A stretch of 42,940 bases of DNA from a bacterium 1XD8-76 (GCA_003611955.1 RAZE01000027.1:1-42940), one strand, 5' to 3'; positions 35,472-42,876 are shown, numbered from the stretch's first letter. The notes: generated by a model not told the origin, from the sequence alone. A program made the numbers and translations.

Positions 35472-36425
35472 AATAGAAGAGCAGCAGGCTGTTTACCAGG
35501 CTCTGAAAGCAGGAAATGACAACACAGTTCGCTATAAAGAATTTCATAACGGGGAATGGGGTACGGATGACGAGAATTATATTGGCCGTCTCCGGCTGGC
35601 GTATTATTTTCTGTACTGCCATATCGATGACGAAGAGGCGGTTGCTTTCCTTTTTGAGGAGGAGCTGAAGGACAGGGAGCGGAATTCATTCCAGGGGATA
35701 GAGAGTACGCTGGAGATACTGACGCACCTGATCAGAAAATACAATTGGGATGGAAAATATGCCGGTTTACTGGAGAGGGCAAAGAACGCAAATTTTGACT
35801 GTGCCTGCGGCTATGACCCGGACGGACAGATGGAGGATGACTTTGGGACAAACAGCCTGCTGGACTGTATCTATTTGTGCCGGGAAATGAAATACCGGGA
35901 TGTGATGGGAAGTCTGGTGGATGAGTGGAAAAAGACTATCACAGAATGGTCCGATTCCAACCGCAGAGTGCTGATCGACTTTAACACATTTCTGGAAAGA
36001 AATGCGGAAAATGAAAAGCTTTATCAGGAACAGTTGGCGGAGGTCTTGTCGGCAAAAAAAGCAGTACAAGAGATATTATTTCCGGTTATAAAAATCTGAT
36101 CCGGTATTACATATATATATGCGATTATGAAAAGGCACTCTGCCTATGCGAAAAAGTAATCAAGACCACGGATTACGGACAGATCCGGACGCTCCGGCTG
36201 TTCAAGGATATCCTGGAAGCCTGTTTTGAGGTCACGGCAAATCATAGTAAGGCAGCAGCCGGCTTGTGGAAGTGGGCAAAGACGGAACTGCAGAAAGTGC
36301 CGCAGTCGAGCTGGTACGGAAATTTATATACAAAGGGGATTGCGGCGGTAAAGGCCATGAATGATCCTTATGGGAAGCAGTTGGAGCAGGAGTATGAAAA
36401 TTTTCTTGCAAGTTTCTGGAGATAG
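35446..36425 (+). pseudogene. Helical (TPR-like) protein, frameshifted in an A7 run
   Basis: Start behind GGAAGGAG. The frame runs about 204 codons to the A7 run at 36054-36060 and would stop at 36099. With one extra A it continues S-T-R-D-I-I-S-G-Y-K-N-L-I-R to 36425, giving about 326 residues of regular amphipathic helices (Y-E-K-A-L-C-L-C-E-K-V-I-K-T). The downstream part keeps coding character, so the break is recent or an artefact. Likely partner of the membrane TPR gene it overlaps. Confidence 0.65.
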
Positions 36426-36443
36426 ATGACAGGGAGGCTGAAT

Positions 36444-36822
36444 ATGGGAGAACTCAAGTTTGCGAAGAAGGTGCCGCAGACAGATGCGAACTGTATTTTA
36501 AAAGATTTTGCAGAGCATTATGTGGATAAGGAAAAATTGCGGAAGTATGGTCTGATGTGGAATTCTTTTGCAAGGAAGCCAAAATGCATTTCTATGGAAG
36601 AGATCAGGGATATTCCCATTCCGCCAGAAGACAGGGTATTTTTTTTATGATGAGAGAGACAAAACCTTATATGCTGCAAAGATGGAAGAAGTTGTCACTT
36701 ATATTTTGAAACTTGAACCATGGGATCAGGTGGATGCCTGTGTTTTTAACAGAGAGATGGAATGGGTTCTTGCTGTTACTCATGAGGATGCGCTTTTATT
36801 TCTGGAGGAAAACGCAAAATGA
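36444..36822 (+). pseudogene. Small immunity-like protein, frameshifted in a T8 run
   Basis: Start behind AGGGAGGCTG. Frame one ends V-F-F-L at a stop after the T8 run (36639-36646). With seven T's it reads V-F-F-Y-D-E-R-D-K-T-L-Y-A-A-K and continues to E-N-A-K at 36822, about 125 residues. The end overlaps the next start by four bases (ATGA). Family unknown. Confidence 0.6.
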
Positions 36823-37049
36823 TTGATAAATTTAAAAACTGTATGAAAGAACAGGGCTGGACTGTAGAGAGGAATGAAAAACAGAGATTCTGTCTGCCTG
36901 AACCAATGAAAAGCCGATATACCGGCTACCCGGAAAGCTGGGTGGAATTTGTTTCGATTGTAAAAAGTACGTTACGAGGTGATGAGAGAGCCTGGTTTTT
37001 ATGTTCGGAAGATTATGATATGCAGGGAGACAAGGCATGGCAATGGTAA
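36819..37049 (+). pseudogene. Truncated SMI1/KNR4-like protein, last gene of the array
   Basis: 76 codons: F-C-L-P-E-P-M-K-S-R-Y-T-G-Y-P-E-S-W-V-E-F and S-E-D-Y-D-M-Q-G-D-K-A-W-Q-W, a SUKH start of the type usually followed by N-E-F-E and about 60 more residues. The sequence after the stop allows N-E in another frame and then loses similarity. So the C-terminal half has been lost. Confidence 0.55.
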
Positions 37050-37127
37050 TGAAGCAAAAAAGGGGAATTATAAATACAGGTACCACTTAGCTGAAACTTA
37101 TAACACAACAACTAATAGGCATGATAC

Positions 37128-37176
37128 AAAAAGCCAGCGGTGCAGATACCAGTCTGAACTGTTGGCTTTTCTTTTT
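37128..37176 (+). terminator. Terminator closing the immunity array (bidirectional)
   Basis: AAAAGCCA (37129-37136) pairs perfectly with TGGCTTTT (37163-37170), with inner CAG/CTG pairing, and is followed by CTTTTTC. It also lies just past the stop of the minus-strand XRE gene, so it can end transcription from both sides. Confidence 0.8.
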
Positions 37177-37183
37177 CAACATA

Positions 37184-37549
37184 CTATGTCTTTTCGGTCT
37201 TCGTATTGAGAGGGGCAGTGTTATCTGCCAGTGCAGAAGCGGTGGCCACCAGAACAGACAAGGCTTTTTCATCACAGCGTAGGAGAAGTCTTAAAAGTTC
37301 CTGGTATGTAGAACCGGTCCTGTCATGGTTGTCCTGAAAGATACAGTCATCTGCGGATATATCGAGCATCCTGCAGATATGATAGAAATTTTCAATGCTT
37401 GGGGAGCAGCGGCAGCGTTCCAGATCTTTTTGAAAAGACACGGAATGGTCAAGCAGTTCTGCACACTGCGCCTGGGTTAGATGCTTTTTCTTCCTGCCTC
37501 TCTTTAAGGCAATACTGAAAACTTGGGCATCATTGATAGATAGAGACAT
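37184..37549 (-). CDS. XRE-family transcriptional regulator
   Basis: 121 residues from the ATG at 37549 behind AGGAGGTG; the GTG nine bases earlier overlaps that site. Helix-turn-helix: R-G-R-K-K-K-H-L-T-Q-A-Q-C-A-E-L-L-D and a following S-F-Q-K-D-L-E-R, with the family sequence P-S-I-E-N-F-Y-H-I-C-R-M-L-D-I. A C-terminal helix of about 45 residues may bind a ligand or partner. Transcribed away from the kinase cassette, so it may control that or itself. Confidence 0.8.
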   Translation of the reverse strand: MSLSINDAQVFSIALKRGRKKKHLTQAQCAELLDHSVSFQKDLERCRCSPSIENFYHICRMLDISADDCIFQDNHDRTGSTYQELLRLLLRCDEKALSVLVATASALADNTAPLNTKTEKT

Positions 37550-37559
37550 TGTGGTCACC

Positions 37560-37961
37560 TCCTGAAGTAGTGTAGTGCCACACCTTATAAAAGTAAAAAT
37601 GGTATAGAAACTCTGAAAAGTAGAGTATCAGACTACTAAGCATCCAGACATCTGGTGAACAAAAAAACATGGTTCATCAGGGTTTTGTTTGGGTGCCTTT
37701 TTGCGGCCATGGGAGAGGTGCATGGTCTGCAGTGAGGAATTTCTATAAGCTGGGCTATAACAAGGGAATTTCGTTAAAAAATCATAGGTTATCAGTTTCT
37801 GTATGAAATACAGTTTCAATTTTGAAGGAGCAGTGGTAAAATATGAGCCATAGGCAGAGATGCCTGTGGCTTCGCCGCTTTTGAAACATAAAGGATATAG
37901 ACATGAAAGGCATATTTTTCTTGTAAGAAAATGATAGTTTGATTAAGGAGATGGGTGGACA
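37560..37961. promoter_or_regulatory. Divergent intergenic region between XRE gene and kinase cassette
   Basis: 400 bases with no supported gene. A hairpin at 37847-37870 has arms GCCATAGGCA and TGCCTGTGGC (one G-U pair) closed by a GAGA loop of the GNRA type; it would lie in the kinase leader. A weak promoter (TTTCAA, 17 bases, TAAAAT) precedes it near 37816-37844. Regulation by the XRE protein is inference. Confidence 0.4.
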
Positions 37962-39044
37962 GTGACAAAGACGGAGGTGATAGAATTACTGGATGAATAT
38001 AAAATGGGGTTGATGTCAAAGGCGACAAATGGAACGATTGACGATAAATATTATATTCAGACAAGAAATTCTCTGTTGGAAAACGTAAGTATTAAAGATC
38101 AGATCCCAAAATTTATCAAGAGCTGCAGAACGGCAGATGAATTTAGAAGGTATATGCAGAGTGAGTCCGGTGACTACGCTGGAAGAAGAAAGTTAATCAC
38201 AGATTCAATAAATGGTTTGGTTGAATACATAGAAGAGCATTTTGATGAAGAAGCTGATCCATTTTTGCAGATAAAGCAATATAATAAGGTTGATCAGATT
38301 GGTTCGGGGGGATTTGGCTCAGTCTTTAAATATCATAATGAATGTTTAGATATGGACTTTGCAGTGAAAGTGTATTCGCCTATTTTTGTTTCATCGGATG
38401 AACAGAAAAACGGTGAGAGGCGCTTTTTCAGAGAAGCCAAAATGTTATTCCAGTTGAATCATACAAATATTGTTAAGATATATGATGCTGGAAGAATGGC
38501 AGAAGGTCCGTTCATAAGGATGGAATATATCGAAGGCTATGATTTGATTGGATTACAGAAAAAGTATGGTGCATTAAGTTTTGAAAATAGTGTAAAAGTA
38601 ATCAGACCTATTTTGAATGGATTGGAATATGCTCATGGAAAGGGTATCATACATAGGGATTTAAAGCCAAGTAATGTAGTGTTCTCTACGAAGGAGAAGT
38701 TGTTTAAGATTATTGATTTTGGCGTCAGTGCTTTTTTAGATACAGATAATAATACAAAACTCACCAAAACAGGAGAAGCTGTGGCGGGCGGAACCTTTAT
38801 CGATCCTTTATTGCAGGAAAATCCTAAATTGAGGGATTGCAGGAGTGACATATATTCAATAGGGGCAATCTGGTATTGGTTGCTTTGTGGGAGGGCTCCC
38901 CATGGGGGTGATATGAAATCATATTTAGGCAACTCTGCACCGCATTTGTCAGATGAGCAGATTGATGCTGTGATGAAGTGTCTGGCAGGGGATTTGGAAG
39001 ATAGATATAGGAACTGTAGAGAGTTATTGGCAACGATTAGTTAA
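37962..39044 (+). CDS. Ser/Thr protein kinase with N-terminal helical module
   Basis: 360 residues from a GTG behind AAGGAGATGGG. Residues 1-95 are a helical module (I-Q-T-R-N-S-L-L-E-N, I-P-K-F-I-K-S-C-R-T-A-D-E-F-R-R-Y-M, Y-A-G-R-R-K-L-I-T). From about 108, a complete Hanks-type kinase: G-S-G-G-F-G-S-V-F loop, F-A-V-K lysine, E in F-R-E-A-K, I-I-H-R-D-L-K-P-S-N catalytic loop, D-F-G. No membrane helix or PASTA repeats, unlike the housekeeping kinase PrkC. Such N-terminal modules of defence proteins sense or recruit partners; an abortive-infection role is a hypothesis. Confidence 0.85.
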   Translation: MTKTEVIELLDEYKMGLMSKATNGTIDDKYYIQTRNSLLENVSIKDQIPKFIKSCRTADEFRRYMQSESGDYAGRRKLITDSINGLVEYIEEHFDEEADPFLQIKQYNKVDQIGSGGFGSVFKYHNECLDMDFAVKVYSPIFVSSDEQKNGERRFFREAKMLFQLNHTNIVKIYDAGRMAEGPFIRMEYIEGYDLIGLQKKYGALSFENSVKVIRPILNGLEYAHGKGIIHRDLKPSNVVFSTKEKLFKIIDFGVSAFLDTDNNTKLTKTGEAVAGGTFIDPLLQENPKLRDCRSDIYSIGAIWYWLLCGRAPHGGDMKSYLGNSAPHLSDEQIDAVMKCLAGDLEDRYRNCRELLATIS

Positions 39045-39068
39045 AAAATATAGAAAGAAGGTTATAGT

Positions 39069-39491
39069 ATGCAACAGTTTTTTATGGCAGGAAATCAGTT
39101 TCAAAATCATATGTGGTCAAAGTTTAATCTTGACATTACTTCGGCATCAGCAAATATGTCAAATGTCAAGGGCAAAGAAAATTTGGTATATGAATATGTA
39201 AGGGATATAGCATCTCTTTTTCAGCCAGCGCAATATGGTTTGCAGGATAATCCGATGGGGTTTTACTCTGACTATGATTCTTTTAAAAAGCATTTTGTTA
39301 GATATTGGAAGAGGGCGTTAGATATTTCTCAGGCAGATTTAGATAAGGTTAGGGATATTTTTGATAATGAATTATCCAATCAGGAGAGTTGCAAAAAGCG
39401 ATCTATTACATCAGTGTTTTTTGAGAATGGCAAGGCATTAACAATAGAAGATTGTCTAAATGCAGTTTACGAAGTGCTGGAAACAGTATAA
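39069..39491 (+). CDS. 140-aa partner protein of the kinase
   Basis: Starts 24 bases after the kinase stop behind AGAAAGAAGG, same strand, so co-transcribed. Mainly helical: Y-V-R-D-I-A-S-L-F-Q-P-A-Q-Y-G and F-K-K-H-F-V-R-Y-W-K-R-A-L-D-I-S. N-terminus M-Q-Q-F-F-M-A-G-N-Q-F-Q-N. No known family. It could be a substrate, inhibitor or sensor for the kinase. Confidence 0.6.
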   Translation: MQQFFMAGNQFQNHMWSKFNLDITSASANMSNVKGKENLVYEYVRDIASLFQPAQYGLQDNPMGFYSDYDSFKKHFVRYWKRALDISQADLDKVRDIFDNELSNQESCKKRSITSVFFENGKALTIEDCLNAVYEVLETV

Positions 39492-39651
39492 AGGGGACTT
39501 TGAAAGGGATAACCCTTACTCGACATGAGTAGAAAACAAATTACTTGAGTAAGAGTGATAATCCACATCAACACTTTACAATTCTTATCAGCCATGAACT
39601 GTTTATGTTTTATGGGTAGCGTAAATGCTACAAAAGGCATCTATAAAATTA

Positions 39652-39666
39652 TATTACTGGTATAAT
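39652..39666 (+). promoter_or_regulatory. Extended -10 promoter
   Basis: ACTGGTATAATG: a perfect TATAAT with the TG extension one base upstream. No good -35 is seen, which is acceptable for extended -10 promoters. It would drive the 47-aa gene and perhaps the tRNA region, although a terminator intervenes. Confidence 0.5.
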
Positions 39667-39744
39667 GACAAATCCGGAAATTGGTGTTATAGTGATTACA
39701 GTTAAGAACAAAGCGGATCGGATGAGTCCAGAAAGGAAACAATC

Positions 39745-39888
39745 ATGGCAACAGTTAATTTCGCTGCGAATGGCTTCGCATATTATCTGCATAGCGAATA
39801 TTATGAGGCACTGTTCAGTAAAGAAAAAGAGCAGAGTCTGGTTAAGATACGCTCATGTAAGATAAGGAAAAGGCGAAAAACTGTGTGA
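39745..39888 (+). CDS. 47-aa protein ahead of the tRNA cluster
   Basis: ATG behind AAAGGAAAC, 80 bases after a strong -10. Sequence begins A-T-V-N-F-A-A-N-G-F-A-Y-Y-L-H-S-E-Y-Y-E and ends basic (R-K-R-R-K-T-V). A compact, promoter-equipped gene; family not known. A hairpin GGCAG/CTGCC and a terminator follow. Confidence 0.5.
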   Translation: MATVNFAANGFAYYLHSEYYEALFSKEKEQSLVKIRSCKIRKRRKTV

Positions 39889-39944
39889 CATCCGGAAGGC
39901 AGAGCTGTAAGGAACCTGCCGGAAACAGAACATGGATCTATGTA

Positions 39945-39992
39945 CCGCTTATCTTGTGTGAGAAAATCTTTACAAGATTGGCGGTATTTTTT
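39945..39992 (+). terminator. Rho-independent terminator before the tRNA cluster
   Basis: CCGC (39945-39948) and ATCTTGT (39951-39957) pair with ACAAGAT (39972-39978) and GCGG (39981-39984), followed by TATTTTTT. It ends the 47-aa transcript three bases before the Lys-like tRNA. Confidence 0.75.
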
Positions 39993-39994
39993 AT

Positions 39995-40085
39995 GCTCCA
40001 TTAGCTCAGTTGGGAGAGCCCAAGGAATAAAGGGCATCCCTGACTTTTGATCGAGTGGCCATGGGTTCGAGTCCCATGTGGGGTA
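39995..40085 (+). tRNA. tRNA-Lys(TTT)-like with hairpin insertion in the D-loop
   Basis: Acceptor GCTCCAT pairs over all seven positions with GTGGGGT (with G-U pairs); T-arm ATGGG-TTCGAGT-CCCAT is perfect. D-stem GCTC/GGGC spans 24 loop bases, inside which TTGGG-AGAG-CCCAA forms a 5-bp hairpin. Anticodon loop CTTTTGA gives TTT; the anticodon stem CCTGA/TCGAG has one mismatch. An alternative pairing uses GAGC as D-stem and puts the extra bases after it. About 15 bases longer than normal. No CCA encoded. Confidence 0.65.
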
Positions 40086-40128
40086 TTGCCGCCTGAATAT
40101 TGATTTCAAATAGCAGGAGGTGAGAATT

Positions 40129-40383
40129 ATGGTGAATCTGCCGGTTATAGATATGGCGAGGACGGGGCAGAACATAGCAAGGCTGCGGAAGCAGGCAGGA
40201 CTATCAGTAAGGGATCTGCAGGATATTTTTGGCTTTGCCACACCGCAGGCCATCTACAAGTGGCAACAGGGGGCCGTTCTGCCGACGATAGATAATCTGG
40301 TGGTGCTTGCGGCGGTTCTGCAGGTACGCCTGGATGATATTCTGGCTACTGATACGGTAGCGCAGACACAGATCAGCGCATGA
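40129..40383 (+). CDS. Small XRE-family regulator inside the tRNA cluster
   Basis: 84 residues from the ATG at 40129 behind CAGGAGGTGAG. Helix-turn-helix: I-A-R-L-R-K-Q-A-G-L-S-V-R-D-L-Q-D-I-F-G-F-A-T-P-Q-A-I-Y-K-W-Q-Q-G-A-V-L-P-T-I-D-N-L. A Cro/CI-type DNA-binding protein of mobile-element style. Its gene sits 44 bases after the Lys-like tRNA and 60 before the Glu-like one. Confidence 0.8.
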   Translation: MVNLPVIDMARTGQNIARLRKQAGLSVRDLQDIFGFATPQAIYKWQQGAVLPTIDNLVVLAAVLQVRLDDILATDTVAQTQISA

Positions 40384-40414
40384 ATGGAGGATAAGAAAGA
40401 GAAACAATAAGATA

Positions 40415-40440
40415 ACAGCAGGCTGGAAAATGCCTGCTGT
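40415..40440 (+). other. Perfect 9-bp hairpin abutting the Glu-like tRNA
   Basis: ACAGCAGGC (40415-40423) and GCCTGCTGT (40432-40440) pair perfectly, ending two bases before the tRNA-like 5' end. No T-run follows, so a processing or leader role for the tRNA precursor is more likely than termination. Confidence 0.5.
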
Positions 40441-40442
40441 AA

Positions 40443-40533
40443 GGTCCCATGGTCTAAAGGTAAATGAACTTTAGTTCCCTGGACACACGGCCGTTCAAGC
40501 CGGAGGTATTGAGTTCAGGTCTCTCAGGAGCTA
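40443..40533 (+). tRNA. tRNA-Glu(TTC)-like with D-loop insertion and imperfect stems
   Basis: GGTCCCATGGTCTAAAGGT is a typical tRNA-Glu beginning and ACGGC-CGTTCAA-GCCGG is a clean anticodon arm with TTC. Between the D-loop start and GGAC lie about 19 extra bases; CTAAAG (40454-40459) pairs with CTTTAG (40469-40474), or GAACT with AGTTC. The T-arm pairs only in its inner three positions and the acceptor has two mismatches. Either a diverged tRNA or a pseudogene. Confidence 0.5.
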
Positions 40534-40534
40534 C

Positions 40535-40591
40535 GGTGGCTATAAGATAATGGTGATCCGGCAGAGCGGAGACCGATTCCCTCTGGCCGCC
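40535..40591 (+). pseudogene. tRNA-like remnant lacking the anticodon arm
   Basis: GGTGGCT (40535-40541) pairs over seven positions with GGCCGCC (40585-40591), allowing G-U, like an acceptor stem. TAATGGTGATCC resembles a D-arm. The rest folds as CAGAG/CTCTG with an extra GG/CC. No anticodon loop or TTCGA loop is visible. TTTT follows, so a terminator hairpin is an alternative. Confidence 0.35.
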
Positions 40592-40595
40592 TTTT

Positions 40596-40678
40596 GGATG
40601 GGTATGCCTAGTGGCGAGGGCAGCGGACTGTAAATCCGTCACACAGAAACACCGCAGGTTCGAGTCCTGCCCCATCCA
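40596..40678 (+). tRNA. tRNA-Tyr(GTA)
   Basis: Acceptor GGATGGG/CCCATCC; D-stem TGCC/GGCA; anticodon arm GCGGA-CTGTAAA-TCCGT; long variable arm; T-arm GCAGG-TTCGAGT-CCTGC. All stems pair. No CCA is encoded. Seven bases separate it from tRNA-Ser, so they are co-transcribed. Confidence 0.9.
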
Positions 40679-40684
40679 CTTTAT

Positions 40685-40769
40685 GTTTGCGTGTCCGAGA
40701 GGTTTATGGTGCCACCCTGCTAAGGTGGTGTGCGGCAACGCACCGAAGGTTCAAATCCTTCCGCAAACG
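40685..40769 (+). tRNA. tRNA-Ser(GCT)
   Basis: Acceptor GTTTGCG/CGCAAAC; anticodon arm CCACC-CTGCTAA-GGTGG; long variable arm TGTGCGGCAACGCAC; T-arm GAAGG-TTCAAAT-CCTTC. A class II tRNA with all main stems intact; the D-stem is weak. No CCA encoded. Confidence 0.88.
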
Positions 40770-41020
40770 CTCTCAATGGAAGATATATCCTAATTATTTT
40801 CACAGTCAGATATAACAGAGTTGATATATTCAGGATTTTCTCTATCTGTCTGTAATAAAGTCAATATTTTCATTCAACATGGATTTGGCCATTTCAATTG
40901 TTTTTTCTTTGGCTTTCTGATTGCCATTTGCTATCTATAGGTAGTAGAGGGGCCAACCCTTCTGCCTTTGTTATTTCCCTGATGGTTCCACCGGGCAGAT
41001 CTTTCAGGGAATCCTGGATA

Positions 41021-41634
41021 TTATACTCTTCCAGAAGCGGATTTCTGATTTTCCAGGTATTCTTCCAGACAGATCCCGCGCCCATGGATCTCTGCGGCAG
41101 CTTCTTTTCCGACATAGCGATAATGCCATACCTCTTCGGCCACAGTGGTAATGTGCGATTTATTCCCGGGATAGAGAAAGATAAAACCATATTTGTAGCT
41201 GTTTTCCTGAAGCCAGAGGTAAATATCGTAATCATCTCCATTGATATCCACGGCAAGTCCTAACTGATGTTCGCTGGTGCCGGGTTCGGCAACCCATTGC
41301 TGAGCCAGTTCGATCGCTTCCCTCTCGGAATACCCCTGTTTTTTATATTTATTGATTTTATCATCATACAGGCTCTGCTGTTTTCCGGGGTTCGATAGTC
41401 GGAAACAACAATAGGGCCTAATTCTTCCGCGTCATCCAACATTTCCATGAGCGGCTCATGAATCCGTTCATCCACCTTCTCACCGCTGGGCAGATCCGCC
41501 AGATTGATGGGATCCTCCATGTGATTTTCCGGAAGCGGATGTTCATGGTTTACCAGTGTGAGATACCAGGCTGTTTCCATAGTCTGTGTTTCGAATGATT
41601 CCGTATCGTTTTGAAAATCATCCATCTCAGTCAC
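41021..41634 (-). pseudogene. vanY: VanY-type D-Ala-D-Ala carboxypeptidase, frameshifted
   Basis: M15B peptidase of the vanG-type VanY group: L-V-N-x-x-H-P-L-P-E-N, V-D-E-R-I, S-D-Y-R-T then after a frame break G-T-S-E-H-Q-L-G-L-A-V-D-I-N-G-D (zinc His and Asp) and V-W-H-Y-R-Y-V-G. The break is in a T4 run at 41381-41384 (A on the coding strand); one extra base joins the halves. The N-terminal signal anchor is missing because a deletion fused the gene start to the vanS remnant. Non-functional as read. Confidence 0.8.
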
Positions 41635-42366
41635 AGGACTTTCCGTGATTGCTGACCGTCACAACGATATGATCCGCTATCTCTTCTGCGTTCACGATGA
41701 TCTCTGTTCCTGTGATGCTGTAGGCCGCCGCGTTTTTCAACAGATTATTAAATACGCAGGCAAGTTTTTCCGGGTCACCGCATACTTCCAATGATTCCGC
41801 CGCATGGAAGGTGATATAATTTCTGTGCTCTGTGAGAAGCGGCATATGTTCATCGATCACCTGGGCCAGAAGATAATAGAGGTCAGAGGGGTGCGGATAT
41901 CATGGGCCAGATACATGACCAGTTCATTCTTCCGCTGTTCGGCTGCTCTGGCCGCTTTCTCCCGCTGTATCAGAATATTTTGAACAGTGTTCAGCTTTAT
42001 CTCAAAAGGCAGCATCTCCGGGGAGAGCCGTATCAGCTCTTCGTGTTCGGACAAAAGGCAGTCCATGCCCTTGTTGATTTCCCTGAAATAACGGGTCAGC
42101 CAACGAAACAGAAACACAAGCAGGAGCAAAAAGATCAGAACAATCGCCGCCGCAAAAAAACTGCTCTGATTCCCCGAAAATAATCATTGTATACATAAAA
42201 GGCCTCTTCGTGGTCAATGGACATCCATAATTCGATCATGCGGACGATCCATTCGCCCATTCTCCGCTTCCACAAAAACAGATACAACAGAATAACGATC
42301 GCGGTGGAAAGCAGTGCGCTGGCACAGAACCGACGCGTGATTCGGAGCTGGAAGGCGGAGTAATCA
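41627..42366 (-). pseudogene. vanS: VanS-type sensor histidine kinase remnant
   Basis: Pieces of a vanG-type VanS in order: N-terminal membrane helix (L-Y-L-F-L-W-K-R-R-M-G), second helix after a one-base break near 42170, linker, H box L-A-H-D-I-R-T-P-L-T. Then the frame jumps to L-Y-Y-L-L-A-Q-V-I-D-E-H, deleting about 70 residues, and on to the N box N-N-L-L-K-N-A-A. It ends at V-S-N-H-G-K, with G boxes lost. No start codon remains after the GGGGAGGG site. Plainly dead. Confidence 0.8.
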
Positions 42367-42378
42367 GTATCCCTCCCC

Positions 42379-42859
42379 TTAGTCTTCGATCTTGTAGCCG
42401 TATCCCCAGACCGTTTTGATATATTTCGGATTTTCATAAGAGTCTCCCATCTTTTCCCGCAGATGCCGGATGTGTGCGGTGATCGTATTATTGGTTTTGG
42501 TATAATATTCGTTCTTCCAGATCTGATGGAACAGATCCTCGGAACTGACCACATTTCCCCTGTTTCGGCATAAAATTTCCAGGATAGAGAATTCTGTCGG
42601 CGTCAGCAAAAGCGGCTGGTCATTCAGCGTGCATTTATGTGCTTTTACCCTGGCAACCAGCTCCAATGGCTCAAAAGGTTTTGTCATGGAATCATCTGCG
42701 CCCAGGGAGAGACCAGTGATCTTATGTCCGAATGCATTGAAGCGCGTCTGTTGCATTATAACAGGTGAATACCTGAAAGCCTTCGTTATTCAGATAAAGA
42801 GAAATAAGGTCTGCGATCTCTTTTTCATCATCAACAATCAGCACTTTATCTTTCTACAT
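42379..42859 (-). pseudogene. vanR: VanR-type response regulator remnant
   Basis: The ATG at 42859 behind ACGAGGAG is followed at once by a TAG codon. The receiver start K-V-L-I-V-D-D-E-K-E-I-A-D-L-I-S-L-Y-L is intact to L-Q-C-I-R, then about 45 residues with the phosphorylated Asp are missing; K-I-T-G-L-S-L-G-A-D-D-S-M-T-K-P-F resumes. A second deletion removes the linker between V-A-R-V-K-A and H-K-C-T-L-N. The winged-helix DNA-binding domain (R-G-N-V-V-S-S-E-D-L-F, I-K-T-V-W-G-Y-G-Y) is complete. Confidence 0.8.
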
Positions 42860-42876
42860 AAAATCACTCCTCGTAT

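Noticed and set aside
36979..37209. 76-codon frame across the array terminator
   Set aside because: It reads through the terminator hairpin, has no ribosome site and has no family resemblance.
39995..40533. Group I or archaeal-type intron in the tRNA-like genes
   Set aside because: The extra bases are only 15-19 and lie in the D-loop, far too short for a group I intron and without a bulge-helix-bulge at the anticodon.
40894..41256. 120-codon minus-strand frame overlapping the vanY remnant
   Set aside because: The vanY frame holds the conserved catalytic motifs in the shared part. The last 40 codons beyond vanY look weakly coding, and a short K-E-K-T-I-E-M-A-K stretch in another frame near 40870 might be a nuclease-transposase tail, but nothing firm can be called.
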